In this document: in pieces, positions 1 through 10,810 of the stretch
Numbering within the stretch: the first letter of the stretch is position 1
How the letters are laid out: every line of letters starts with the position of its first letter
Source of the DNA: Pseudopyrenochaeta lycopersici
Taxonomy: Eukaryota; Ascomycota; Dothideomycetes; Pleosporales; Pseudopyrenochaetaceae
Assembly: GCA_003313425.1 (NCBI GenBank)
Contig: NHZP01000041.1
Span: forward strand, 372,001 to 436,000
Direction: 5' to 3'
DNA: 64,000 nt
Made by a program: the position numbers and the translations under genes
The notes under the pieces: generated by a model
What the model was told of the DNA's origin: nothing
What the model saw: the letters and a program-made list of their open reading frames with translations, nothing else
Databases searched by the model: none

Positions 1-1052
1 TTTGACACCTCACATCTCCATGCAGCGGCCAGCAACACCAAAAGATACTGTAGAGTTATATAACTATATAACTTAGGCAACATAACTGCCTGAGGCAGTT
101 ACAGTTATGTATTATGTAGTTATCTAACAATATAACTATATAATATAACATAATTATTACCTACATGCCTGCTTTGTGCATTTCCCGCACACAGGCTTCC
201 TCTCATCACACTTCAGCTTCCGCTGACGGCAGGTAAGGCTATGGTGGCGTCAGAGAGTTGTAATATGGGAGGGGAGGTCCACTTACCATCCAGTTCGTGA
301 GCGCATCTCAGCACAGTAGTCCTGGATGTGTGGGTCTATCTAAGGGGTGCTGTTGTCGAGGGACTCGTACCGAGCAATGTGGGTACGAAGGAACGTTCAC
401 ATGAGTCGGCGAGCATTGCTCTATATCTATCTCAGCATGCTGGTGGGCAAGAAAGCTTTCGGGCTCGAAGGTTAGATGCGGGGTCTTGCATGGTTCACGC
501 CAGTGCGGATCCTTCATCACAATTAAGCAGGCCTGTAGTGTTAGTAAAAGGTTTTCCCTTGCCCTAGCTTGCGTCAACCTGAATCGCAATCACATTACTC
601 GATCTGGGACTCTTGAAAACAACACACTAGCGTTCGGTGTGAAGGCAAACTGCAACGAGCCAGCATGCTGAATCCCGTCAAGCGCTGCGGCGAGCCAAAT
701 CATGACCGAACCGCAGACGCACATCACTTCCAGAAGCGGCGCACGTAGAGCTCGCTGGAGTGTGGCCGCTAGTTGCCACTCTGTTTAAGCTTTTCTCCTG
801 GCCGCTGTGCCTTTGCTCTAAGGATGCGTTTCGGCCCGTTCGGCTAAGCTACGCTCCAGTGGGAGCTCCTTACCTATGTCCATGCTCAGATCCGGCAGTT
901 GTGTCAAGAATCAAAGAATTGAATTGGAGGCCTAGATTCATATGGATTATTAGTAGCAGACCTGGGTTCATATTATGAATTCGATTATGAATCGGATTAT
1001 TAGTCAGCAATTGTGAAGCAGAAGCAATAAATTTCGGCGATGTGGCTGGAAA
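1..1052. other. Non-coding, AT-rich left edge
   Basis: No gene is recognised here. The first 170 bases are rich in TATAACTATATAA-type runs and include a short perfect hairpin at 84-100 (AACTGCC, loop TGA, GGCAGTT). A similar AT-rich stretch occurs near 40700-40790, so this may be part of a dispersed repeat. Open frames in this stretch are short and resemble no family I know. Confidence 0.5.
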
Positions 1053-3339
1053 TCTATCCCTTCGTCTGCTGGATATGCTCTCAATCTATGGAGAGCTTGA
1101 GAGCGACAGGGATAGTGACAGGGGCCAGAACACCAAAGTCATCTGCGGCTATTCGCAGCCGAACAATCGCGATAATTCAACCAAAACGTGGTATTTTGAG
1201 GTCGCATGAGCTGTGAAATTTGAACGAGGCTATTCGCATTCATATAAAATCGATTTGCAGCCCAAATCTTGGTGTTTTGGATCCAAATCGCGACGAATTC
1301 GCGACTCAAATCGAGCCAACATCCACATCAAATTCGACTACTTCCTGTCACCCGCTTCAAGTGATTTTTGAAGCAAATGCTTTCACAAAGATTTAGATTA
1401 TACAGCCCACAGCCCCACCCTGGCCTTGGTGGTCGAATGTTGGTGGAATGCTCTGTAAGTGGCCTTTGAATACTCGTTGATTTGCGCATGTTAGCCATGC
1501 ATTCACTGCAGTTCCCTTGGACCTTATGCCTTTTGTATTGATGCTCCTCGCGTGGAATCTCAGGATAAGGAGGCTTTGCTCGTCCGCGGCGTCCATCCAC
1601 GTGTTCTGAGCGTTCAAAGAGCTGCTCCTAAAGCCTCTGTCGGAATTCTCTTTGGGACGCAAATGGAGGTTTCTTACCGTCTTCTGGGCCTCGAAAAGTG
1701 AGCAAATATATGTTGATAATTGATGCCTGGAAGAGGAAGTTCCAAAGAGGCTTCTACGTTCGATAATAAAGTCGTTTAAGCTCACATTCGGCTTTGCTTT
1801 GGTCAAAACGATTGACTGCATTCATATTGTGATTGTACTCGTCTACCTACTTCGGAATCCCCATTTCCTTCTCTACTCTATTGCCGAATGCCTTCCGAGT
1901 GGCCTTTGAATTGGTAGAAGTCTTTGCGGGCCGTCGTCGTCGTCGTCGAATCACCCATTGCTTGCCGTTATGAACAGTGCTCATAAATAGCACAATTCTT
2001 GCGTCCTGCCACTCAAACTGCACCGATTGCTTGTCCTCTGATAGACAGCAATACTGCGTGCCCCATGGAATCTGTCCTTCTTGCTTTCACCTTAAACCTC
2101 GAAGTCTTGAGTCTAATCCGCGGTTTTGTTCTTTGGTGATTTGCCCCTTTTTAGTGATAGCCTTCTCTTCATTATTTTTACTCTGTGTCCTACCCATTCG
2201 AACAGTCCCTGCAGCGCCAATATTCTCGTTCCGGAGCGTTGTCATGAGCCGTGCAGAGATGAATAAGTTATCCATCCAAACGATATGTTTTGGGCTATCA
2301 AATCGCAGCTCATGCGCGCATAATTGAGCCACCAAATCGGGAACCACGGCAGCCGTCTTCATGAGGTTGATTTCGAACTGTTCGTCGGTCCAAACTTCGT
2401 CAAGATCCCACGGCCCATCGCCATTCTCATGGAACATCCAATCAATCAAAAAGCCTCGTTGGCAAGCGTCTAAATCTTGAATCCAATTAGCGTTTGTTTA
2501 GATGGAATATTGACTGTTTCGGAGGTTCATCCTATGAAGCCTTGGATCGATTCATCCATCGTTAATACGTACCCATACACCAAACAGCTTTAAAATTCAC
2601 CCATAGCATATCGGATAGCTCTTGTACTTTATCGAAGACCTTGCGGCCAGGTTTGAGGCCGTGAATTCGAAAGAACCGATCGATTTGCTCGAACCGAAGT
2701 TTAGATATTCGTTCTACGACTTCTTCATATCTCCAACCACCTAACGGAGTCCTTTGCTAATAATGAACAATGCTAGGAGAGTTATGAATACCCATAAAGA
2801 ACAAACAAGCGTAATATGCGCCCATTTCCCTTTGTATTGCGGAATGTGATCGATTCTCAACCGCCCAGGCTCCCGCAGCATTCGTGTACTTCAACACAGC
2901 TCTCGAATGTCACCTGTAAATACGAGAGACCAATGACCAAGCGCATCGTCTTGCTGAATGCCAGAGGGCTTTGGTTTTGGGTGGCCACGCGTAATAGGAT
3001 CGATTTGTAAAGGCTGGAAATCCGGTATTGGCCAAACCGGAGGCGGAGGGTTTCGTTTGCGGTTTTTTTACTTGTGCTCCAGTGGATCTTTAGGAACGAT
3101 GTCTAAATCACAATTAGTCATATCAAATTATCTTGCCTTCAATATAAATCGACAGAATTAAGTGTAGAGCGAGCAATTACAGAGAATAACGCTTTGTTTT
3201 GGGATATGAGTGTTCTGCCCCTCATTGGCACCGAAATTCTAGCGATCTAATTGGCTCGGTCCTTACAAACTCCGATCTTGGCACGCGGGAGCTAAGCTCT
3301 CCATAGATTGAGAGCATATCCAGCAGACGAAGGGATGAG
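1053..3339 (-). mobile_element. piggyBac-like element, decayed
   Basis: The two ends are inverted copies of about 40 bp: the left end reads TATCCCTTCGTCTGCTGGAT from 1055 and the right end is its reverse complement, ending at 3339. A TTAA at 3340-3343 directly abuts the right end, as expected for the piggyBac target site. The left TTAA is not preserved. The interior encodes one recognisable piggyBac transposase block on the minus strand (2087-2449) among many stops. A similar terminal motif recurs at 16601-16636 and in its mirror copy, so the family has spread in this genome. Exact ends are inferred. Confidence 0.65.
2087..2449 (-). pseudogene. piggyBac transposase fragment (DDE_Tnp_1_7-like)
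   Basis: This 120-residue open segment contains KHIVWMDNLFISARL followed by IGAAGTVRMGRTQ. That matches the piggyBac block in which a catalytic aspartate sits in a VxxDNxFxS context and is followed by a GTVR(x)R motif. Upstream and downstream coding sequence is broken by stops and frame changes, so only the central part survives. In an active element this protein would cut at TTAA sites and join the element ends. The segment lies inside the inverted repeat ends at 1053 and 3339, which supports the assignment. An open stretch at 1393-1821 may derive from the C-terminal part but I do not recognise it. Confidence 0.7.
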
Positions 3340-3435
3340 TTAATTATGCTATATCCATTATTTATTAATGTCCGTACGCAGTACATTAAGTAGTTACGCG
3401 CGACGTCGAGTTACTGCGCGCTATTATATGACAAC

Positions 3436-3818
3436 TGTCAGATAAGAGGCATAGAAAGCTAAAGTACACGAATACTGCATCGTGGACAGTATCACCTATT
3501 GTCGCACGCCATTGGCCAAGGGCAGTAGTTCGCTTAGCAGTCTACGTGATGTGTTCATAAAAGACTGAGAGACTTGTGCCATCTCTTCTTGACAGACGAC
3601 GCACATTGTCGTACACACAAATACAATCACAAAAACCATCTTAACTTTGTGCCTCATATCCCAATCATATCCACTGTTCAGGTTAACACCTCCAGTGCGA
3701 CACCTATGTATCACCGATGTATCAGGTCTGTGTTTAAAAAGGAGAGAGAACAGAACCAACGAAAATCAATCAATTCTCATCCATCCAGTCCGACCAAAAC
3801 ATTCATTGAATTCTGACA
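3436..3818. mobile_element. Solo LTR, outer member of a nested pair
   Basis: The segment begins TGTCAGATAAGAGG and ends AATTCTGACA, giving the TG..CA ends of a retrotransposon LTR. It is flanked by a perfect 5-bp target duplication, ACAAC at 3431-3435 and 3819-3823. It is interrupted by a second solo LTR at 3500-3702. Without that insertion it would be about 175 bp. A diverged copy in the opposite orientation lies at 36897-37072. No internal retrotransposon sequence remains, so this is a product of LTR-LTR recombination. Confidence 0.88.
3500..3702. mobile_element. Solo LTR nested in another solo LTR
   Basis: This 203-bp segment starts TGTCGCACGCC and ends CCAGTGCGACA and is flanked by the 5-bp direct repeat CCTAT (3495-3499 and 3703-3707). 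The related LTR at 36897-37072 carries the uninterrupted sequence ATCACCTATGTATCACC, a single CCTAT, so it serves as an empty site and proves the insertion. The terminal heptamers resemble those of the 185-bp LTRs at 10691 and 15015. Confidence 0.9.
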
Positions 3819-3977
3819 ACAACAGAGCTTAGGCCAAAGCTCCGTACCCCGTATATAAGACCCCCTTTCTCCCGTACGTAGAAAGACAGAGAATAGTTAC
3901 CACGAATACAGATACCTACCTCTCACCTGATAACTTACCGCACGCTGCAGCTGCAGAGGAAGTTCCACCCACAATTA

Positions 3978-4053
3978 ACGTGTTTTATAAGCGAGTCGCC
4001 ATTACAAGCGAGTCGCCAGCCCCCAAAACCACCAAAAATCGCAAAAAAGTGTA
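3978..4053. mobile_element. Left terminal fragment of a Fot1/pogo-like element
   Basis: A TA at 3976-3977 is followed by ACGTGTTTTATAAGCGAGTC and a second GCGAGTCGCCA block, in the style of the pogo-class termini seen elsewhere in the window (ACGTG next to TA). The element at 4054 has inserted at a TA 74 bp inside it. I could not find the matching right end, so this is an orphan end. Confidence 0.5.
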
Positions 4054-5911
4054 ACGTCAACCACAAGCGAGCGTCGCACCCTACTAACTTTGCGCACCTC
4101 TACAAGCGTACAGCTCAACTACAAATTTAAGTATAATATAGATATTACTATACTAGCTTAAGTAGTACCTATAGCACCTTTCTTACACGTACGTGAGTTG
4201 TATCCACTCTCTCTACACTTTTTACAGCGTGCTAGAGCCTGGCGGCTAGGCCCTAGCTACTCTCGATTACCAACCAACCAACCAACCAACCAACCCTAGC
4301 TACTCTCTACCTTGACACTGTTCACGCTCTATTTGCTTCTCAACCTCCTTTTGAGCAATTATATCCTCTGCTTACCCCTTTGTTAATACTCCATGCTTCT
4401 GAATCCGCTTCCTCTTATGCTGCTTACGGCGGCGTTACGCTCTGTTGCTGCCTCTTAAGCTTGTTCAAGGCTAGTAATCTGATCGCGCATCAGCTCAGCT
4501 GAGAGCATCATAACTGAAGCTCCTTTCTTAAGCTGGTCAATTTCTTAATTATAGAGGCAGGTGATGAGCTTCTATGTTGCTTCACGCGATCGCGTATAAG
4601 AGTTGACTGAGCTTCAAGCTCGCGGATGTTGCTTGGTGTTCTAGCTACCCAGAGAGCATCTGGTAGAGTAGCTAGTGGTGTAGGTGTACGCAGCTGTACA
4701 TCTAGCTCTGATAGGACAGCTTCTGGCTGGAGAGGGCAAGGCCTGCGCCTCGAAAAGCAGAGCAGATATTAGCTGCAGTGAACGCTTCGTCAAAAGCCAC
4801 CTTGGAGGCTGGCAGAAATTCAAGCTTAGTGACATGGTTGATGTAGTCTCTCATCAAGCGCTCTATCTGATGACTGTACGCCTTCTTGAGAGCAGGGAAG
4901 TAGCCAACGTCGAGAGGCTGCAGTAGATGAGATGAGTGAGGTAGCATGTAGAGGGTATAGATGTTGCTCTCTCTGAAGATCTCTTGAAATTCAAGAGACT
5001 GATGGCTCTCATGGCCATCAAGGATAAGTAGCCAACGCACGCCTACTACTCTCTTCTTTGTATGAGCGTCAAAGTGCTTCCGCTACTCTACTCCAAGCTC
5101 ATTAGTTATCCAGCCGTTATCACTAACTATGATAGCATCTTCCTGGTACTAGGCAGAGAGGTGATACTGGCTAGCAAAGATTAGGAAGGGTGGGACTGCC
5201 TAGCTACAGTAGTAGCATTGATTCCTTGAATGACTGTCACCCACTCACGACTGCCTGGCTGAGCAGCCTTTGGCCGCCCTCTCCTCTCTGATCTAGTCAC
5301 AATAAGTTGAGTCGTTATCTTACCCATCGTAAAGCTAGCTTATCAAAGTTGAAAGTATCCTCGTCTGTGATACCATACTTGGGTTTCGTCTCCTCTACTC
5401 GCTTGAACCAGCGCTCAATTACTCTTGAATCCTCGCATAGAGCTCTCTTTCTATCATAAGGTGGACTGAACTGTGTCTTAAGGCTTTCTATACGCTTGAC
5501 AAGGTTGGATGGCCGGTTCGGCCCAACCTGACCTCCACCACGTGCTGCTAGCAGCTTGTCAGCCAGAGCACGCACAGCTAGCAGCGTTGGGGGAAATCCG
5601 CGTTGGTCCAAGTCTAGGATATTCCTAGTAATCACCTCCTCCTCTAGGCTAGTAAGTTTCTTTGAGTTGGGCTGGCAATTGCGCCTTGCAGTAATACCAG
5701 CTCGTCGACGGCGAAATGTTGTTCGGCTACATTATGGATGGCAGCAGCAGGGCGATTGCCCTGAATTTGTTTGGCATTAAGAGATATGATAGCAAGCTGG
5801 ATATCTACTTCATTTACAGGCAATTGAGTAGCCTTATGTAGAGCCATTGACTATTAAGATGAGATGGGTGCGTAAAATTGGTGGGGTGCGCCGCTCGCTT
5901 GTGGTTGACGT
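4054..5911 (-). mobile_element. Fot1/pogo-like DNA transposon, mutated
   Basis: The element is 1858 bp long. Its ends are near-perfect inverted repeats, ACGTCAACCACAAGCGAGCG at the left and its complement at the right, each next to a TA target duplication (4052-4053 and 5912-5913). Length, TA duplication and the encoded DDE_1-type transposase fragments on the minus strand fit the Fot1 group of the pogo family. The coding sequence contains stops and frame changes, so the copy is inactive. It sits inside the end of an older pogo-like element. Confidence 0.85.
4641..5847 (-). pseudogene. Fot1-like DDE_1 transposase, broken
   Basis: Three minus-strand blocks can be read in order. An N-terminal block (from 5847) is followed by a block with NILDLDQRGFPPTLLAVRAL and DTFNFDK, the first catalytic Asp region. 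The third block has LLILDGHESHQS, the second catalytic Asp, and MLPHSSHLLQPLDVGYF, the third Asp region. Between them the frame is broken: there is a frame change near 5650, and a TAG occurs where homologues have W before AVPPFLIF (about 5205). A further TAG stands where the Fot1 copies at 27841 and 38791 have W in LGLAWLQHF. These changes fit CpA-to-TpA mutation. In an intact element the product binds the terminal repeats and catalyses cut-and-paste transposition. Confidence 0.82.
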
Positions 5912-5930
5912 TAATGAATGGATACAATTA

Positions 5931-6160
5931 TGTTTAACAGCTCTGGGCATATGTAATGCAATTCTCAATAGACTTGGAATTATCTCTAATTTGAGTCGTC
6001 TTTCCCTTTCTTCAAAGCGCAGCCTAGTCTTTATATCTACGGCCTCAACTTCAGCTCTTCGGTCTGGCCGACGGTCAACCCGATATTCTCGGTCTCACCG
6101 AAAGTCTGGAATTTCGGTCTCTCCGATCAGACATCACCGTACTTTCTTGACCTGGCAACA
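5931..6160 (-). mobile_element. Diverged solo LTR (TGTTGACAGG family)
   Basis: This stretch aligns by eye with the solo LTR at 42671-42911, reversed. It shares ATGCAATTCTCAATAGACTT, GGCCTCAACTTCAGCTCTTC and the CCGATATTCTCGGTCTCACC blocks. Its ends are TGTTTAACA and GGCAACA, degraded versions of the family ends, and no target duplication is visible. It lies 17 bp beyond the Fot1-like element at 4054-5911. Confidence 0.7.
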
Positions 6161-6501
6161 AAAACCAGCTCTTTTTTCGTTTGCACAATCCCACAATCAC
6201 ATTCATGCATTTTTTCCGAGTCCAAAGGTCCTATAGACTTCCTTCATAGTGTGCTGTGCAGCTTTATATCCGAACCAGAGCATGTTGTCAAAACATCAAA
6301 TGACTAGATTTCAAGACAACTAGTACTACGAAGTGCCACCTGTCTGTTAACAGTAGTAGGGAGTAAGTGATTAATTGATTGAGGTCCGACTCAGGGAGCC
6401 GGATTGATTATATAGTTCCCAGTCTCCCGATCACGTGGACCGGCTTCCAACACTGTCGAACCTAGCAAAAATTCTGTCAAATGAATTGGAGACGACTGGT
6501 C
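6161..6501. other. Intergenic, no feature recognised
   Basis: I see no gene or repeat here. It is the 3' flank of the DUF3237-like gene on the minus strand. Confidence 0.4.
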
Positions 6502-7167
6502 CTAGACGCTGATATTCGTCTTCACGCTGACTACCTTTGCAACCCTAAACCCAATATGGAACGTACCCTTCTCCTCGCCCGGACGGAAACTTGTGCTTCC
6601 GACATAGACCGTATTTTGAAGATCTCCATACTTATCACTGCCTGTCTCAAAGGACCAACTGCTTGTCGCTTGGAAGTCACCGTAAGGAACCGGCTTCGCA
6701 CCGTCCGCTCCCAAGACCGCATCCATGATATTCTGCTTGCCCTCTTCAGTGCCGGTTGCTAGCACACGAATATACAGTGGCGGATCGTCGTCCGTTTGGG
6801 CCACAAGGTCGACATTCAAGCGTAGGATCGCCTGAGAAGGATCGATGGTCAAATGATCACCACCACGGATTACTGTGGCGTTGACAGCGGGGGAGAACTA
6901 CAGGTTGCGATTAGTAAATATTTGGTTGACGAGATGGAGAGGGATGCCGGGGTGCATACACCTGGCTCAGAGGCAATGGTCCCAGTCAAGATATCAGCAT
7001 AAGTGAGCGTGCTACCTGTTGCGATTGCGCCGATGTTGATAGGAGTTTTGACTGTCGCCTGGGCGGAGCGTAAGTAAAGTGACGAGAATGGGTCTGCTAG
7101 TATGACTTGCATTGAAGGATAGCGCTGGGACGAGTGAGCTGAATAGCATGGCTGTAGACAGACTCAT
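6502..7167 (-). pseudogene. Secreted DUF3237-like protein, frame-disrupted near the start
   Basis: The body of the protein reads as a DUF3237-type small beta-barrel. It contains QATVKTPINIGAIATGS, then after the intron VIRGGDHLTIDPSQAILRL, LYIRVLATGTE and FETGSDKYG, ending near 6502. A clean 62-bp intron (6898-6959, GTATGC..CTGTAG) joins EPG to FSPAVNAT in phase. An ATG at 7167 begins MSLSTAMLFSSLVPALSFNA, a good secretion signal, but it is one base out of frame with the body, which opens at 7112. Either a 1-bp indel near 7110 inactivated the gene or the real start differs. The function of DUF3237 proteins is poorly known. The gene is isolated among transposons. The family assignment is from motif pattern, not a search. 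Confidence 0.65.
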
Positions 7168-7810
7168 TGTGATCTATTGTTGATGTGGAGAGATGTCGAA
7201 TTGTATCATGAAACACTTTGAGCAGACGCGGTATTTGTATGTGACCCTCAAAGTGAGCTTAAAGATTAATTACTCGCCCCTTTTGTAGATCCATAAGTAC
7301 TAAAAAGCTAAATGTAGCATAGATTTGGTACTGAGTTGCCCAGAAGAACCGTGGCGGGGAGCTGCACACAGTATACTGTGCCATCAGGATGTTGAGGTCC
7401 CTTCACAATGACTCCGAAATTTATTGGACCGAAATGATTCCGAAATTTCCAGAGCCGCTGCTGCACAGAAACGACAACCATGATTATAAATGCGAATGGC
7501 AATTACTGAACATTACAGCCCCTCTCATGAGCATGCTGTTAGCACAAAATTTGCCCGCTGTTGTATAAGCCCTCTTGGAGACATTGCTACTCTCCTGCGC
7601 TACTCTCCTGCCCAAAGGAGGAGGCCGTGCGCTCGCATCCTGACACGGGAATACGGGAAAAGTCCCATCATCACAGCATTAACACAGTCGACATACAATG
7701 TAATTAATTACAACATCTTCTTTCTTGGGAATTCTACATGCTTTCATTCCCGTATGTGTTTGGCTCGGTGCACAATTTCCTTAGTGTACTCTTAGAGCCA
7801 TGGCCGCGTA
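7168..7810. other. Intergenic, no gene recognised
   Basis: This is the 5' flank of the DUF3237-like gene and a further 600 bp. The short open frames at 7308-7502 and 7490-7795 show no family resemblance. A direct duplication of CTACTCTCCTGC occurs at about 7590-7612. Confidence 0.4.
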
Positions 7811-7872
7811 CCGAGGTTCACCCTGTAACGCAAATCCCCACGTAACGCAAGTTCTAAGCATGCAACGGCTAC
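7811..7872. mobile_element. Terminal fragment of the CCGAGGTTCACC pogo family
   Basis: A TA at 7809-7810 is followed by CCGAGGTTCACCCTGTAACG and a subterminal AGCATGCAAC. The same order is found at the end of the pogo element at 20366-22531 (read inward from 22531) and at 18030. Only about 60 bp remain before the MULE end, so the MULE probably truncated or interrupted it. Confidence 0.65.
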
Positions 7873-10681
7873 TGAGATTTGTCCCCAATTTGAGATTTGT
7901 CCCCAGCACTAGCCATAATCTCTACTATTGGGAAAATAAATTACAAAACAACAAATGCAGCTGCACTGCGCTGTCTCTAGTAGCTCAAGTGAACGTTGTC
8001 TTATTGATCTTATATTCTATTACGCTGTTTTCTCTTACGTGGGCTGAGATCTTTCCAAGCCTTAGAAGCTGTTACTGCTGCCGCACGCTTAGATTGAGGC
8101 GTAGGTACATCTTGAGACTTAACAGGCGCATTTTAGGCATCGACTTGCGCAAACCTCTCGATGTAGAAAGCTTCCATATCTCCAAAGTGATAGTTCTAAG
8201 CTATAGTTGGAGTGCAAGAGGCAAAAAGTCCTTGCGTAGCGAGAGCTATATTGCGTGCTTTAACTAACTCTGCGGGATCATCCTCCTGCCCTGTCTTAGC
8301 CAGAAAGTTAGTCGTTGAGACTATATCGTTGCACTCATATAAAACAGGCTGAGACCTTTAATGCTCGATGTCGGCCAGGAATTCTTCTAACGACGGAGCT
8401 TGCCAGGCAGGAGGTGGAGCTATAGTGACAGACACAGCCACAGCTAAAGGCGGAGACGGACGAGAAGAGGTAATCGCAGGTATAGGAGCAGGTGCAGGGA
8501 TTGACACTAATACACAGGTAGTTACAGGATTCTTACTTAGTATAGCCGTAGGAATTGATACAGTCACAGAGGCGTTTACCTGTCGCAGGGCTTTAGCAAG
8601 TGTCTGACTATGGAGTTGATGATAAGGCTGAAGGCGAGGGACAGAAGGCGGCACACGCAGTTTGAAAGCTGACTGATCTCGCCGAGTTGATGCCTCATTC
8701 CTCCTCAATCCGCCTCTAGTTTGCGCGATAAGTGGCTCTAGAACAGAATAATGTAGCCTTAGAGGCAAGCTAATTGACTGTCTTTGCTTACGTTAATAGC
8801 GCTAATAATCGTTATAAAGATAATTTAGTCGTAAAGCTAAACTAGACGTCCTCACATCTCGTAAAGTATAACGATATGGAAGGCTATTCGTCTTCTTAAA
8901 CAGCCCGGAGCAGGGATGTTGGCTACAACGTTACCTCTGTTCTTTCTAGTATAGTAGATGTTATTGCCTGATGCGCTTGATCGCCGGCGGCGTCAGAACC
9001 TTATAGATTCTAGGAGGTAGAAAAGGCATTAACTCTAGGCTATGCCCAAATTTAACACTATGCTTAGAAGAAGTAAGCTCCTTTATATACTTATTGTATT
9101 AGCTCTTAACTATCTGCTTAATTCTCTTAGTGACGCGCAGCAAGTCACCCCTTAAGGTCATGAGGTAGTCCTTCAGAACCTTGTGCATGCCTTCAAGAGG
9201 CGAGTTAGTGATCGTGCTGTAGTGGCGGTAGTAGGAAGTCTAGGCAGCTGCCCACTCGGTGCGTGTGAGGTATTAGTTTTCCTGTAGGTACCTGCGGAGT
9301 TCCTGCTGGTGGCTGTAGTCTTTAAGCAGATTGTTCTACTTCAGCTGGAACTCTAGCAGTCTCTTTACGTAGGCGAGCTGCTTTAGTCAGCTCTATAAGT
9401 AATTTCCTTAGAGGGCAGCTCCCTTTAGGAAGTACTAAGTAATTAATATAGGGCGTACTAGAGTCTAACGTTTTATAAATACAGCCCTATGCTCAGCGAT
9501 CCTCTGCTTCTCTTCTTTCGTCGTGCTATCAGCATCGCGCTAGGTCTGCTAGGCCTTAGTCTAGACGTTTTTATTAATATACTATACGTATAGAAGCTAA
9601 GGGACTTCTAGAAGTAGTACCTAAGCAGACAACTTCAATGCATCTTCCTAATCACTAATGAAAACCTGCGGTTATTATACCCCTGTCTTAAGGAGGAAGT
9701 TTGCGATAGCCTAATAGTAGTCTGCTTGCGTCTCACTACTAAGGAAGCAGAAGCCTGCAGAGAAGAAGGTCTGCAGGTTAGAGCAGCCGAGTATATGCAA
9801 CAATGGGAGTCTATACTTATTAGTGCGGTATGTGCAGTCCATCAACAGTACATCTAGATTAGCAAGCAGCAGCTCTACCTGTTTATAGTGGGCGAAGAAG
9901 AGATTCTGAACGCGATTGTTGTTATCCTTCTTAACAGCGAATACCCAGTCTGCTGTAGATAAGTCATCCAGCAACGTCTCCACTAGGCTCCTTCCGTTCA
10001 GGTGCTTTTCTCTGACTGCCTTCCTCTCGCCGCGAATGTCTGTAGCAGTGACTAGGGTGTCCTGATCCTCCCTTTAAATAGCGGCCAGTATCTGCATTAG
10101 CCGTACTCCAGCATGCGTCATCAACTCAATCACCTCTTCCTGTGCAACTGTACGCCTGCGGTAAACATTGTGCGGGCTAGGGTTAATTAATCAACAGTAG
10201 TTGTAGTTCTTGTTCTGCACCTCCAGCCTCCACTAATCGCTCTGCTTCACCTTAAAGATAATAAGCTTAAAGGGGTATCCAGTAGAGCGCGTACTTGTGC
10301 TTAGGATCTTTGCAGTTAAATTGTAATTTTTCCTGAAACGATCACAATAGTAGTAGTAACGTGTTTTAACCTCACAGTTATGAGGCAAACTCCGCTTAAG
10401 GACAAAGCCGTAGCTATGCTGCATGCCGTGCATTTTGAGCGCATCATACGCTTCTTCAAAGGAGCTGTAGACCTGGTCCAGTGGGGCCGCAATGTCTTCC
10501 ATGGTAAGGTACACAAGACGAGCGTGCGAACTCAACACCAGCGATTCTATGGTTGTGTCTATCTGCTACATAGACGCGGCAGTGTCGCGATGGTGTCGCG
10601 TTCACGCACTAAGCCAAGTGGAGCGATTAATTTCCGCTAAATTAGCACTGGGGACAAATCTCAAATTGGGGATAAATCTCA
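7873..10681 (-). mobile_element. Mutator-like element (MULE), decayed
   Basis: The 2.8-kb element has inverted ends made of two direct copies of a 17-bp unit: GAGATTTGTCCCCAATTTGA then GAGATTTGTCCCCAG at the left, and the complement at 10643-10681. The interior encodes, on the minus strand, a FAR1-like DNA-binding block and a MULE transposase block, both split by stops. No 9-bp target duplication is visible (AACGGCTAC against AAAACGTGG), so the ends may have moved or the flanks decayed. The region is rich in TAG/CTA and TAA/TTA triplets, as expected after RIP-like mutation. Confidence 0.8.
8358..10538 (-). pseudogene. MULE transposase, heavily mutated
   Basis: Reading from 10538 leftward, the first block has VYSSFEEAYDALKMHG, YGFVLKRSLPHN and VKTRYYYYCDR, then STSTRSTGYPFKLIIFKVK. 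That is the zinc-chelating FAR1-type DNA-binding domain found in fungal MULEs. After a stop-rich stretch, 9983-9711 has LDVLLMDCTYRTNKYRLPLL and SAGFCFLSSETQADYY, the core MULE transposase domain with its first catalytic Asp (MDCTYRTN). A TAG follows directly. A Pro/Ser/Ala-rich segment at 8768-8358 may be the variable C-terminus. The gene cannot make a functional transposase as it stands. Confidence 0.78.
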
Positions 10682-10810
10682 AAAACGTGGTGTCGCACTT
10701 GGGTGTGCTTATGATGATGCATCAGGAAGAATTCATGTTGAGCAGAAAAGTTGTATTGTGTGTGTATTGTGTCTTGGTCTAGTGAACCTGACCCCGCACG
10801 TCTTAGATTA

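Noticed and set aside
1393..1821. A 142-residue minus-strand open frame taken as a gene.
   Set aside because: It lies inside the piggyBac relic, shows no conserved motif and overlaps another equally long frame.
3436..3818. Paired LTRs could mark a full-length retrotransposon.
   Set aside because: No direct pair of the same LTR flanks any gag or pol coding sequence, and several copies have their own target duplications as solo elements.
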